Positions 1 to 7,606 are shown, counted from the first letter of the stretch. The stretch is DNA of 64,000 nucleotides from Francisella sp. SYW-9 (GCF_008711465.1 NZ_VXKQ01000010.1:56589-120588), one strand, 5' to 3'. Numbers and translations are program-made. Notes: a model not told the origin generated them from the sequence alone.

Positions 1-129
1 GTAAGACTAAAAGATTATAAAAATCAACTTGAAGATAGACTGGCTCAAATATATATAAGGGATATGGTAGTTAATGATTATCTGAAGACAGCTTTTGGAC
101 AGTTTGGCAGTAGGAAATTTATGGAATAA
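1..129 (+). CDS. 3' end of an unidentified prophage protein (partial)
   Basis: An open frame runs from the first base through 42 codons to a TAA stop at 127-129, so only the C-terminal tail of a protein is present. The tail is charged and hydrophilic. It lies 20 bp upstream of the RusA-like gene on the same strand, so it probably belongs to the same early transcript. The fragment is too short to assign a family. Confidence 0.5.
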   Translation, partial: VRLKDYKNQLEDRLAQIYIRDMVVNDYLKTAFGQFGSRKFME

Positions 130-149
130 TATAAAAGATAGGCGAGGAA

Positions 150-551
150 ATGAAAAATATCAAATTTGAAGTACCAGTATATTATCAATTTTCAAAACAA
201 CTACGACCTACATTAATAGGTATGAATTGGTATCGAAATGCACTTTTTTGGGAAACTAATAATGTTAAGAAATATTATCATGAATTAGTTTACTCAATCG
301 TTAAACAAAATCGTTCACCTATTCTTGATGGTAAGTATGAAGTTTACTATAAGTATTACCTAAAGAGAAAGACAACTGATCTAATGAATGTTGGCTCAAT
401 AATAGATAAGTTTGTGCAAGATGCTTTAATTGAGTCAAAGCTAATCAAAGATGACAGTACACCATACTATAGAAATGCAAATTTTACAGTAGGTGAAGTT
501 GATAGGGATAATCCGCGTATGTTGGTGGAGCTAAGACCATGTTTAGATTAG
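150..551 (+). CDS. RusA-like Holliday junction resolvase (prophage)
   Basis: A 133-residue protein resembling the RusA family of phage crossover-junction endonucleases, small dimeric enzymes that cut four-way DNA junctions using clustered acidic residues. The acidic pattern is present: D77 in TTDLMN, D86 and D91 in IIDKFVQDAL, and D101-D102 in IKDDS, with the usual Asn and Lys between them. Length fits the family (about 120-140). A purine-rich site (GGCGAGG) lies just upstream of the ATG. The next gene starts inside its last codons, which indicates translational coupling. Position in the early region of a prophage fits a recombination or replication role. The family call rests on motif pattern only. 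Confidence 0.65.
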   Translation: MKNIKFEVPVYYQFSKQLRPTLIGMNWYRNALFWETNNVKKYYHELVYSIVKQNRSPILDGKYEVYYKYYLKRKTTDLMNVGSIIDKFVQDALIESKLIKDDSTPYYRNANFTVGEVDRDNPRMLVELRPCLD

Positions 552-1042
552 TACCTATTATAATATTATTAAGTAGTTGTAGTATGTTGAAACCTGCTAA
601 ACTACTTGATAAGTTACTTACAACTCAATCAGCTAAAGACCTTTCAACATCTCAATTTCAAACTATGGCTAGTGTAGGTCTGTCTGCACGAGATACAAAG
701 ACGAATCAATATAGAGATTCTAATATTAAAAGCAAAGATACAGAAACAAACCATAAGCTAAATATAGATGATACAAAAGCACAACTTAATGTAGGCTCAA
801 AGGTAGTTGACAAAAGCTCACGTAAAAACAATATATTAACTGATACAAAAACAAGTACTAATGACGATAAATATATGGCTAAAAGAGATATCTATCAAAA
901 TAACCAAGATGATATTTCAGCATTAGTTGTAGTCATAGTATCAATGATATTAACTATGTTAATACTGATATTCACATATTGGTTAGGTGGATATATAGCA
1001 TTAAAGAGGATTGGTAAGTATTTGACAAAAAAGGGGAGTTGA
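539..1042 (+). CDS. lipoprotein with C-terminal membrane anchor, possible unimolecular spanin
   Basis: The 167-residue product starts with a short hydrophobic signal ending in a lipobox (L-S-S-C, Cys14). A hydrophilic Thr/Asp/Lys-rich stretch follows, with loosely repeated D-T-K-T-N segments (about residues 51-110). It ends with one strong membrane helix (about 127-150) and a short basic tail. An outer-membrane lipid anchor plus an inner-membrane helix in one chain is the layout of phage U-spanins, which disrupt the outer membrane at lysis. No holin or endolysin neighbours it, so lysis function is an inference. GGAG lies 8 nt before the ATG. Alternative: a superinfection-exclusion lipoprotein. 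Confidence 0.5.
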   Translation: MFRLVPIIILLSSCSMLKPAKLLDKLLTTQSAKDLSTSQFQTMASVGLSARDTKTNQYRDSNIKSKDTETNHKLNIDDTKAQLNVGSKVVDKSSRKNNILTDTKTSTNDDKYMAKRDIYQNNQDDISALVVVIVSMILTMLILIFTYWLGGYIALKRIGKYLTKKGS

Positions 1043-1043
1043 T

Positions 1044-1415
1044 ATGTACACTGTCACCTATCGTAGAATGATAAATGCTATTGGCAAAGAATGGACTGAC
1101 AAGGTATTTGCTAAGTGTGAGAGATACAATATAGAAGATATGCGTATTGGTTCAATAGGGTCACATTACGAAGAGAAATTTATTAATTTCATAGGAGACA
1201 AAGGCATAGCATATAAAATTGCAGATGAATTTCAAGGTGAGCAAATACTCATGCACAAATACCTAAAAAAAGAGTTAGAAAAGCTAGCAAAAACTGCTGT
1301 TGAGATATTATTTTCAAATGGATTAACTGTTGAGAATATAGATTGTGTTTTAAATAGTTACATTGATAGGAAAATAATTAGGCAAACTACTAAACAATAT
1401 GGTTTGATTATATGA
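1044..1415 (+). CDS. unidentified prophage protein
   Basis: A 123-residue, mainly helical protein that I cannot assign with confidence. The segment about residues 48-75 (FIGDKGIAYKIADEFQGEQ) loosely resembles the core of Mor/C-type phage activators, where a helix is followed by a G-G-x-x-I/Y strand. The arginine-rich helix-turn-helix normally following it is not evident. A GGGGAG ribosome site precedes the ATG, and the stop overlaps the start of the next gene by four bases (ATGA), so the two are co-translated. Together they may form a regulatory pair. A function in late control is speculation. Confidence 0.45.
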   Translation: MYTVTYRRMINAIGKEWTDKVFAKCERYNIEDMRIGSIGSHYEEKFINFIGDKGIAYKIADEFQGEQILMHKYLKKELEKLAKTAVEILFSNGLTVENIDCVLNSYIDRKIIRQTTKQYGLII

Positions 1416-1948
1416 GTATAGAATATACAAAAGATGATTTATTAGAAAGTTTGATTAAGATAAATGTATACATGAGTTGTTTAGGTATTAAGTTTATTAT
1501 TGATACAACAAGCTTGATTAGTATATTTGATAGCCTAGTTCCTCGAGGTATAATTAAGATCAATGTTAGCAAACATTATAGATGTAGCTTAGTGTTAATA
1601 ATATTATCAGAGGTTAATACTGCCTTTAAGATTTCAAAGGGGTTGATGAATTTGTCTAAAAAGTTAAAAGATAAAGAGACTACATACCTTATTCAAAATA
1701 AAATTATAGAAATACAGCAACAATTACTGGAAGCTTACGAAAATATCTGTAAGCGTGATCAAAGAGTAAGTGAATTAGAAGCTATAGTTAATAAAGATAA
1801 AGCAACATGTAGGTATTGCAATAGTGACAATATCATTTTTAACAAAATGATACCTAGTAAGAATATGAGATTTAAATATTATTATTACACGTGTCAAGAC
1901 TGTAATGAAAAAGCTTATATTATAGAGAACGCTGAGAAAAAGTACTAA
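1412..1948 (+). CDS. coiled-coil protein with C-terminal Ogr-like zinc knuckle
   Basis: A 178-residue protein in three parts. The N-terminal half is of unknown fold. A helical coiled-coil segment follows (about residues 75-127). The C-terminal module has CxxC (CRYC, near 133), 24 residues, then CxxC (CQDC, near 161). The spacing and flanking pattern (basic residues, then Arg-x-Lys-Tyr-Tyr before the second pair, and an acidic stretch after it) resemble the Ogr/Delta zinc fingers that activate P2-type late promoters, although those are free-standing proteins of about 72-80 residues. A generic zinc ribbon is the alternative. The DNA near codons 14-24 carries one copy of a 31-bp repeat found again just past the stop. 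Confidence 0.5.
   Translation: MSIEYTKDDLLESLIKINVYMSCLGIKFIIDTTSLISIFDSLVPRGIIKINVSKHYRCSLVLIILSEVNTAFKISKGLMNLSKKLKDKETTYLIQNKIIEIQQQLLEAYENICKRDQRVSELEAIVNKDKATCRYCNSDNIIFNKMIPSKNMRFKYYYYTCQDCNEKAYIIENAEKKY
1452..1482. repeat. 31-bp direct repeat, copy 1
   Basis: This segment inside the 5' part of the zinc-knuckle gene is identical over 31 bases to 1958-1988. The offset is 506 bp. The core contains the short palindrome TGTATACA. Flanking sequence on both sides differs between copies. Confidence 0.85.
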
Positions 1949-1957
1949 TAGAAATCA

Positions 1958-1988
1958 TGATTAAGATAAATGTATACATGAGTTGTTT
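1958..1988. repeat. 31-bp direct repeat, copy 2
   Basis: This is an exact second copy of 1452-1482, starting 10 bp after the stop codon of the zinc-knuckle gene, in a 143-bp gap with no gene. It may be a relic of a duplication or deletion, or a regulatory site including the palindrome TGTATACA. Confidence 0.85.
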
Positions 1989-2091
1989 GAAACTAGTGTT
2001 AATTTTTGCTCTTAAAACATATTGTCCAAATAATATATAAGTATATAATATGAGATTTAAATTCTCTAAGGTATTTATAAATTATCTTTGA

Positions 2092-2373
2092 ATGAAAAAT
2101 GACAGTAAATCTATTGCTGAAGTTGCAACTATTCTTTCCATACTTCCTAGTGAAGTAGTTGAACGTCTTAAAATAATAGGAGGTTACAGCAATGAATTAT
2201 CAAAAGGATCTTGGAAAGCCCAAGTATACATAAGAGATATTGAATATCTTGATAATTTTAAAGCTATAGAAATTGCTTATCAGCAAGGAATGAATGTACT
2301 TGTTGAAAGGATTAAAAGGCAACCTTCGAGATATAGAATGTTTACTCATAATTTAATGAAAAGATCGATCTAA
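2092..2373 (+). CDS. small unidentified prophage protein
   Basis: A 93-residue soluble protein with several predicted helices and a basic C-terminus (KRQPSRYR, KRS). I do not recognise the family. An in-frame TGA sits immediately before the ATG, so translation cannot start further upstream. No clear ribosome-binding site precedes it; a later start is possible. It ends 4 bp before the secreted Skp-like protein gene, which suggests that they are co-transcribed. Confidence 0.4.
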   Translation: MKNDSKSIAEVATILSILPSEVVERLKIIGGYSNELSKGSWKAQVYIRDIEYLDNFKAIEIAYQQGMNVLVERIKRQPSRYRMFTHNLMKRSI

Positions 2374-2377
2374 GTTT

Positions 2378-2920
2378 ATGAAACAAATAAGTATTTTAAT
2401 ATTGTTAATATTTACATTGGGTACAGTTTTCGCATCTAATATTGCATATGTAAATATGTCGAAAGTATATGAGTATCAACGAGTTAATACTCCAAGTACG
2501 ATAGATGAAGAAAATAAACAATTAATTCAAGTAATTCATAAATATATAGAGAATGTTAAACCTTTTGTAGATATGAGAAAGAAACAGATTAAAGAACTTA
2601 ATATTAGAATGAATAGTATTCATGATAAACAGTCTCTTATTTATAAAGAGCTTATAGTAGAGAAGAACAGATATCAAAGTGATATTAATTTTGTAAATAA
2701 ACAGTTTTCAGATGAAGAAGAAAAAGCAGCTCCAGATTTGTCTAAGTATAAGCAATCAAATCTCAATAATATTGATAAGGTAAGTAAAGAAATTATCAGT
2801 GCTGGAAAATATGATGCAATTATGGATACAAAATATTTAGTCAGATACTCGCCTAAAAAAGACATTACTCAAGAATTTATTAGTAAGCTAAAAGACTTAA
2901 GAAAAGAAGAGCAGATCTAA
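2378..2920 (+). CDS. secreted Skp/OmpH-like periplasmic protein
   Basis: A 180-residue protein with a clean signal peptide (residues 1-19, cleavage after VFA) followed by N-I-A-Y-V-N-M-S-K-V-Y, the strand that opens Skp/OmpH chaperones. A long charged helical stretch follows (about residues 50-125), consistent with the tentacle-like coiled coils of Skp. Skp binds unfolded outer-membrane proteins in the periplasm. It lies between a small phage gene and an HU gene within the prophage, which is an unusual place for an envelope chaperone. Sequence similarity to true Skp is visible mainly at the N-terminus, so this may be a divergent or repurposed member. Confidence 0.5.
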   Translation: MKQISILILLIFTLGTVFASNIAYVNMSKVYEYQRVNTPSTIDEENKQLIQVIHKYIENVKPFVDMRKKQIKELNIRMNSIHDKQSLIYKELIVEKNRYQSDINFVNKQFSDEEEKAAPDLSKYKQSNLNNIDKVSKEIISAGKYDAIMDTKYLVRYSPKKDITQEFISKLKDLRKEEQI

Positions 2921-2927
2921 AGCTCTT
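2907..2927. terminator. possible short bidirectional terminator
   Basis: A 6-bp inverted repeat, AAGAGC (2907-2912) and GCTCTT (2922-2927), with a 9-nt loop, lies at the junction of the convergent Skp-like and HU genes and overlaps both stop codons. The following sequence is T-rich (ATTTATT) but not an uninterrupted T run, so the terminator is weak. Confidence 0.3.
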
Positions 2928-3201
2928 ATTTATTCACTGTTTCTTTAAGAGTCTTACCAGCTTTAAAATGAGGAACAGTAGCCGAAGCTATTTTAATAGT
3001 TTCGCCAGTCTTTGGATTTCTACCGTCTCTAGCAGCTCTATGTTTAGCTTGGAATGTACCAAAACCTACAAGAGTTATATCTTCTTTCTTTTTAAGAGAG
3101 TCAGTAATGGCATTAGTAAAAGCTTTTAAACATTTTTCAGCATCCGCAATAGTAACGTCAGCCTGCTTAGCAATTGCATGTACTAATTCATTTTTATTCA
3201 T
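2926..3201 (-). CDS. HU family DNA-binding protein
   Basis: A 91-residue histone-like protein. It has the full HU layout: two N-terminal helices (about residues 3-38), the signature GFGTF (46-50), and the beta arm with R-x-G-R-N-P-K-T-G-E (about 58-69) that inserts in the minor groove with its conserved Pro. HU dimers bend and compact DNA and assist recombination and phage transposition or packaging. An AGGAA ribosome site sits before the ATG, and a likely promoter lies upstream. It is transcribed against the phage genes and sits between the early and late regions, so it is probably prophage cargo. Confidence 0.93.
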   Translation of the reverse strand: MNKNELVHAIAKQADVTIADAEKCLKAFTNAITDSLKKKEDITLVGFGTFQAKHRAARDGRNPKTGETIKIASATVPHFKAGKTLKETVNK

Positions 3202-3234
3202 ATCTATTCCTATTTTTTTGTTATTACAAATCTA

Positions 3235-3264
3235 ACTATATAACGAAATATAAAGCTGTGTAAA
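3235..3264 (-). promoter_or_regulatory. likely promoter of the HU gene
   Basis: On the minus strand TTTACA (3259-3264) and TATAGT (3235-3240) are spaced by 18 bp, a good match to sigma-70 -35 and -10 elements. They sit about 34 bp upstream of the HU start codon. Confidence 0.4.
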
Positions 3265-3312
3265 GTAAATTATATCTTTTGGAAGTGATTTTAGAATACA
3301 AAACTATTTTCA

Positions 3313-3362
3313 AAAAGTCACCACACATCAAATAAGTTATCACATTAAAATTTAATCATGAT
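3313..3362 (+). promoter_or_regulatory. putative late promoter 1 (late box plus -10-like hexamer)
   Basis: The 26-bp box at 3313-3338 contains the 15-mer TCACCACACATCAAA, which recurs identically at two other late-block boundaries. Relative to the other two boxes this copy differs at three of 26 positions. A -10-like CATGAT (3357-3362) follows after 18 bp. It stands upstream of the terminase-baseplate block. No classical -35 is visible, which suits an activator-dependent promoter. Confidence 0.55.
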
Positions 3363-3558
3363 TAAGCTAATTGTAAAAATTTCACCTGCTTTTGTTTGGC
3401 ATTTTAAGGCTGTTTATGGGGTTGGGTTTAGGTAGATATCTACACGCTTAAATTAACGCTTAATATAGCTCAAAGGTACTTTCTGTAAGGGTTTGAGTGT
3501 GGGTTTGATTAACTCGCATGATTTACATAGTGGGTGGAAATTTGAAATTGAGGGGTCA

Positions 3559-4113
3559 ATGACTATATCTACAGACAAAGGATTGATAGTTAACAAGCAA
3601 GAGTTAGCCAATACTTTTGGGGTTGATGTTACTACTGTAGATAAGTGGATACGAAATGGTTGCCCTTATGTTGAGAAAGGCTCCAAAGGTGTAGCTTGGC
3701 AATATAATACTGCAGATGTTATCAAGTGGCGAAGAGATAGAGATGTTGAGTATGCCACTAAAGATACTTTTGATGTTACAAGTGATGTTAAAGAACTTGA
3801 TATTAATATCAAACAAGAAAAGCTAAGACTAACCAAATACCAAGCAGATGAGCAGAAAGTTAAAGCAGAAAGAGCAGAGAGGAAATTAATACCCATTGAA
3901 GATGTGCAGTTAGTTTTAGGTGATTTATTTGTAATTATGAAAGATAAGTTACTTAATATCCCTGAAAGAGTAGAGATTGAACTATTAGGAGAAACGGACG
4001 CTAAGAAATTTAATAAGGTGCTATTAAGAGAAGTTAAGGACGCTATTGATTCTATATTAAATGGTGAATCAATTATTATAGATCAGATATTGGAGAAATC
4101 AGATGAAGAGTAG
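3559..4113 (+). CDS. small terminase subunit, lambda Nu1-like
   Basis: The small terminase subunit recognises phage DNA for packaging. From the ATG at 3559 the protein has 184 residues, close to lambda Nu1 (181). It opens like Nu1: KQELANTFGVDVTTVDKWIRNG, a winged helix-turn-helix, then Y-N-T-A-D-V-I-K-W-x-R-D-R-D-x-E, followed by a charged helical region and a C-terminal segment for binding the large subunit. A GAGG ribosome site precedes this ATG. A TTG 66 bp upstream would add 22 residues with no family match. Its end overlaps the large terminase start by 11 bp. Confidence 0.82.
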   Translation: MTISTDKGLIVNKQELANTFGVDVTTVDKWIRNGCPYVEKGSKGVAWQYNTADVIKWRRDRDVEYATKDTFDVTSDVKELDINIKQEKLRLTKYQADEQKVKAERAERKLIPIEDVQLVLGDLFVIMKDKLLNIPERVEIELLGETDAKKFNKVLLREVKDAIDSILNGESIIIDQILEKSDEE

Positions 4114-5893
4114 GGATGCTCATAAACTAATATACAGTTTATTAGGTCAATATTTTAAACCACCTGAAGATTTAACAATATCTGAATGGTCAGCAAAAAA
4201 TGTATTTATGCCTAGTGGTACATCAGCTAGACCAGGGAAATGGCAAACAACCTCATATCAAGAGGGAGTATTTGAAGCATTATTAGATGATTCTGTACAG
4301 ATAGTAACATTAATGTGGGGAGCTCAATTAGGTAAGACAGCGATACTTAATAATACAATTGGCTACTTTATAGCCCATCAACCTGAATCACAAATCATGA
4401 TGCAACCGAGTAATGCTGACTTAAAGAAATGGCTTGTATCTAAGTTTGAACCAATGATTAGTTATTCAAATGCAGTTAATCAATCATTAGCAAAGCCTCG
4501 TTCAAGAGATGGTGTTAATAGTCAAACAATGAAGACATACAAGGGTGGGACATTAACTTTTGCATGGTCAGGTTCACCTACAACGCAAAAAGGTATATCA
4601 GCTCCGAAAATATATTGTGACGAGGTTGATGGATACGAAAGAAATAATGAGGGTCACCCTGTTAATTTACTATCTCAAAGATCAGCTTCATTTGGAAGAA
4701 AAAGAAAGATGTTAATTACAAGCACCCCGACACTCAAAGGTGCTTCATTTGTTGAGATGAGTTATGAATCAGGAGATAGAAGAGAGTTTTTTGTGCCATG
4801 TATTTATTGTGGGTATGAGCAAACTTTGAAATGGAAAAATGTTAAGTGGCTGAAAGGTGAAGATGGCGATCATGACTTAGAAACAGTTAAATACTTTTGT
4901 GAGAACTGCGGTGTTGGTTTAAGTGATATTGAAAAACGTAAGATGGTAGAGGCTGGTAAATGGATAGCACAAAATAAATTTAATGGTCATGCTTCTTTTC
5001 ATTTAAACGAATTATACAGTCCATTTCGCTTAATGAAAGATATAGCCCGTTCTTTTTTGGATAAAAAAAAGACAAATGATATCCGTAGTTTTGTCAATAT
5101 GTCACTTGCTGAAACATTTGAAGATAGAGGAGAAAGAGTAGAGTCGCATGAGTTATTAAATAGAGTAGAGCAGTATGATGTTATGCCTAAAAACTGTTTT
5201 GTAATTACAGCAGGCATAGATGTTCAATTAGATCGTATTGAGGTACAAAGTATAGGCTGGGGCGTAGGTGAAGAGTCTTTTGTTTTGGACTATCAAATAT
5301 TTTATGGTAACACTGATGAAAATGATGTTTGGAATAAATTATCGAGATATTTAGATACAAAGAAATTTACATATTGTGATGGTAGAAAATTTGGTATAAC
5401 GATGTCGGCTTTAGATACTGGGGGTACTGGTAATATGACATCCAAAGCATATGACTATATTAGAAGTAGGAGAAAAAGAGCAAATCCTTATGCAATTAAG
5501 GGTAGCTCAAATATTCATGCACCATTGTATGTAAGACCATCATTAATTAAAGCACCAAATAAACGAAATATTGAGTTATATAGCATAGGCACATCAGAAG
5601 CAAAAACAATAATCTATCAAAGATTAAAAAAGAAAGAAAAAAGAGGTGATTTTGTTATTCATTTTAAAAAAGGTTTATGTGATGAAGTTTATTTTAATCA
5701 GTTAACTGCTGAGGAGAAAAAGATTAGATGGGTTAAAGGATATCCTAAGGTTGAATGGAAGAATATTGCTAAAGATAAGAGAAATGAGGCATTAGATACA
5801 TTTGTGTATGCACTTGTAGCACTAAGAATAGCCAATATTAATTTATATCAGATATACGAAGACTTAATAAAAAAGAAAGAGGTTAAAAAGTGA
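4103..5893 (+). CDS. large terminase subunit, lambda gpA-like
   Basis: The 596-residue ATPase-nuclease that cuts and pumps DNA into proheads. Walker A is GAQLGKT (73-79) and Walker B is IYCDEVDGY (about 170-178, D173-E174). The GpA-family insertion with two Cys pairs (PCIYCG and FCENCG, about residues 235-280) follows. The C-terminal nuclease part contains GIDVQLDRIEV and DTGGTG. The short GGAG site before the start and overlap with Nu1 indicate coupling. Lambda gpA is 641 residues, so the length is normal. A lambda-type terminase points to cos packaging, although no cos site was identified here. Confidence 0.92.
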   Translation: MKSRDAHKLIYSLLGQYFKPPEDLTISEWSAKNVFMPSGTSARPGKWQTTSYQEGVFEALLDDSVQIVTLMWGAQLGKTAILNNTIGYFIAHQPESQIMMQPSNADLKKWLVSKFEPMISYSNAVNQSLAKPRSRDGVNSQTMKTYKGGTLTFAWSGSPTTQKGISAPKIYCDEVDGYERNNEGHPVNLLSQRSASFGRKRKMLITSTPTLKGASFVEMSYESGDRREFFVPCIYCGYEQTLKWKNVKWLKGEDGDHDLETVKYFCENCGVGLSDIEKRKMVEAGKWIAQNKFNGHASFHLNELYSPFRLMKDIARSFLDKKKTNDIRSFVNMSLAETFEDRGERVESHELLNRVEQYDVMPKNCFVITAGIDVQLDRIEVQSIGWGVGEESFVLDYQIFYGNTDENDVWNKLSRYLDTKKFTYCDGRKFGITMSALDTGGTGNMTSKAYDYIRSRRKRANPYAIKGSSNIHAPLYVRPSLIKAPNKRNIELYSIGTSEAKTIIYQRLKKKEKRGDFVIHFKKGLCDEVYFNQLTAEEKKIRWVKGYPKVEWKNIAKDKRNEALDTFVYALVALRIANINLYQIYEDLIKKKEVKK

Positions 5894-6231
5894 GTGGATT
5901 ATCAAGATATACAGGAAAGTTGATTGATGACTTTGAAAGTGTCAAGCAATCAATAGATGATATTTTAAGCACTCCTAAAGGTAGTAGAGTTATGAGAAGA
6001 GATTATGGAAGTGATTTACATAAATATATTGACTCACCACTTAATAAAAGCAATATTGCAAAAATATATTTATCAGTTGTTCAAGCTATAACTGATTTTG
6101 AGCCTAGAGTATCTTTAGAAAAAAACAAGATTAATGTATCAGCAGATGAAACAGGCCATTTAATTATTGGATTTGAATTTATATACAAACCTAAAGGCAC
6201 CAAACATACTATAAGAGGAGTTAAGATATGA
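5890..6231 (+). CDS. baseplate protein W (GPW/gp25 family)
   Basis: A 113-residue protein matching P2 gpW (115). The signature segment is I-D-D-I-L-S-T-P-K-G-S-R-V-M-R-R-D-Y-G-S (about residues 23-42), and the strand-rich C-terminus is also typical. The family is related in fold to T4 gp25, a structural component of the baseplate wedge, and should not be read as a lysis enzyme despite the lysozyme label often attached. It overlaps the terminase end by 4 bp and the J gene by 4 bp, which places it in a tightly coupled operon. Confidence 0.88.
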   Translation: MSGLSRYTGKLIDDFESVKQSIDDILSTPKGSRVMRRDYGSDLHKYIDSPLNKSNIAKIYLSVVQAITDFEPRVSLEKNKINVSADETGHLIIGFEFIYKPKGTKHTIRGVKI

Positions 6232-7058
6232 GTTTTGATCTTAGTAAATTACCTTTACCTGATGCTATATCCAAAGTTAGCTATGATGATAATCTGAGTG
6301 CTTTGTTGAAACAATTTAAAACTTTGACTCCTGATTGGGATGTATATTTAGCTTCTGACCCAGTAGTTAAGATATTTGAGTCTTGTGCATATTTATTAAC
6401 CTTGAAAGATCAACAAAGAAACGATCAAATTCAAGCAGTATTAATATCTAGTTCATCAGGTGATGATTTAGATAATTTAGGGGCTTTATTTTCAGTTGCC
6501 AGAGCTAAAGATGAAAAAGATGATAGATATAGACAACGTATATTAGGGGCATTATCTTTATTATCATCAGCAGGTATAGCAAAGGCATATGAGACTTTAG
6601 CACTACAAGCTGATAGTGATGTTGAATATGCAGTAGCTTATGATGATGACAAACAACCAGCTAAAGCATTTATAACTATTCAGTCTTTAAGTTCCAAAGA
6701 TGGTAGTGCTTCAGCTGATTTAGTTAAAAAAGTAAATGATTATTTGAATAGTCCTGATAGAAAACCATTAGGAGCAGATGTTATTGTCTCAGGTGTTGAT
6801 GTTATTGATTATCAAATTAAAGCAGAAATTAAGATCGAGAACGACGCAGATGAAACTATAGTAAAAAAAACCATATCTAATAACTTATTAAGTTTAACAA
6901 ATCAAAAAAAGAGAATAGGAGCAGAAATAGCATTATCAGAGATATACGCTTCGATGAATATAGAGGGAGTAGCTGTTGTGACAAGCTTATCATCACCTAC
7001 ACAAAACATATATACATCAAATCAAGAATTACCATATTGCACTAGTATTATATTTTGA
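6228..7058 (+). CDS. baseplate protein J
   Basis: A 276-residue Baseplate_J family protein, comparable to P2 gpJ (302), which forms the wedge of the contractile-tail baseplate. Typical features are L-L-K-Q-F-K-x-L-T-P-D-W-D near the N-terminus, S-S-S-G-D-D-L-D-N-L-G-A (about 75-86) before the R-Y-R-Q-R-I-L-G-A-L segment, and a C-terminal half rich in strands. It is encoded between W and I, exactly as in P2. Confidence 0.88.
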   Translation: MSFDLSKLPLPDAISKVSYDDNLSALLKQFKTLTPDWDVYLASDPVVKIFESCAYLLTLKDQQRNDQIQAVLISSSSGDDLDNLGALFSVARAKDEKDDRYRQRILGALSLLSSAGIAKAYETLALQADSDVEYAVAYDDDKQPAKAFITIQSLSSKDGSASADLVKKVNDYLNSPDRKPLGADVIVSGVDVIDYQIKAEIKIENDADETIVKKTISNNLLSLTNQKKRIGAEIALSEIYASMNIEGVAVVTSLSSPTQNIYTSNQELPYCTSIIF

Positions 7059-7066
7059 GGTTAGTT

Positions 7067-7606
7067 ATGTCATTTTTTCCACCTAACACAACTGAATTAG
7101 AAAGAAACATAATACAGAGTTTTAAAAATGTATTAGATCAAAAAGATATACTTATAGATAAACTTTATAATACAAAGCTATGTCCTGATTTTCTTTTACT
7201 ATATTTAGCATATTTCATGGATGTTGATTTTTCTATATACAATAGTCTATCAGATCAACAAAAAAGAGAATATATACTTCAATCTATAGCTATTCATAGA
7301 AAGAAAGGTACATCAGGAGCATTAAAAGATGCACTTAATATTGGAGGATATACTTTTAATATAATCGAATGGTATCAAGATAATTCAACAGCAGGCACAG
7401 CTAAATTAAAACTACAAACTCAAAATAAAGAATTTGAAATAGATAAAGTTAAAAATATAGTCAATAAAAATAAGAATGTTCAAACAATTATAAATTACAT
7501 AATCGATACATCAAACAACGCTACACTATATTGTGGTGGAGCAGTCAAAATAAGACTTAAAATAACAGGAGATATCAATGCCAAATCAACTACATCTAAC
7601 AAGTAA
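7067..7606 (+). CDS. tail protein I
   Basis: A P2 gpI-like baseplate periphery protein (Tail_P2_I family), 179 residues from the ATG at 7067 versus 176 in P2. An upstream in-frame TTG at 7055 is less likely because GAGG lies 6 nt before the ATG. The motif L-L-L-Y-L-A-Y-F-M-D-V-D (about 45-56) followed by R-K-K-G-T-S-G-A-L-K-D-A-L matches the family pattern of a W/Y-x-L-A-x-x-x-x-V-D stretch and a G-T-x-x-A-L repeat. It overlaps the fibre gene by 29 bp. Confidence 0.85.
   Translation: MSFFPPNTTELERNIIQSFKNVLDQKDILIDKLYNTKLCPDFLLLYLAYFMDVDFSIYNSLSDQQKREYILQSIAIHRKKGTSGALKDALNIGGYTFNIIEWYQDNSTAGTAKLKLQTQNKEFEIDKVKNIVNKNKNVQTIINYIIDTSNNATLYCGGAVKIRLKITGDINAKSTTSNK

Larger units (their letters stand above)
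3202..3558. other. gene-free region between HU and late operon
   Basis: About 357 bp without a gene. The left third holds the HU promoter on the minus strand, and the middle holds the first late box with its -10-like hexamer. The rest (3363-3558) should be the 5' leader of the late transcript, since the small terminase start that best matches the family is at 3559. A TTG at 3493 opens the same frame but has no obvious ribosome site. Confidence 0.5.

Noticed and set aside
1044..1415. Confident assignment as a Mor/C activator
   Set aside because: Only a short core segment is similar, and the DNA-binding helix-turn-helix is not visible; kept as an unidentified protein.
5890..6231. gpW/gp25-like protein as the phage endolysin
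   Set aside because: The family is often labelled lysozyme-like, but its members are baseplate wedge parts, and the gene lies immediately before J as in P2. No muramidase catalytic Glu/Asp pattern was seen.
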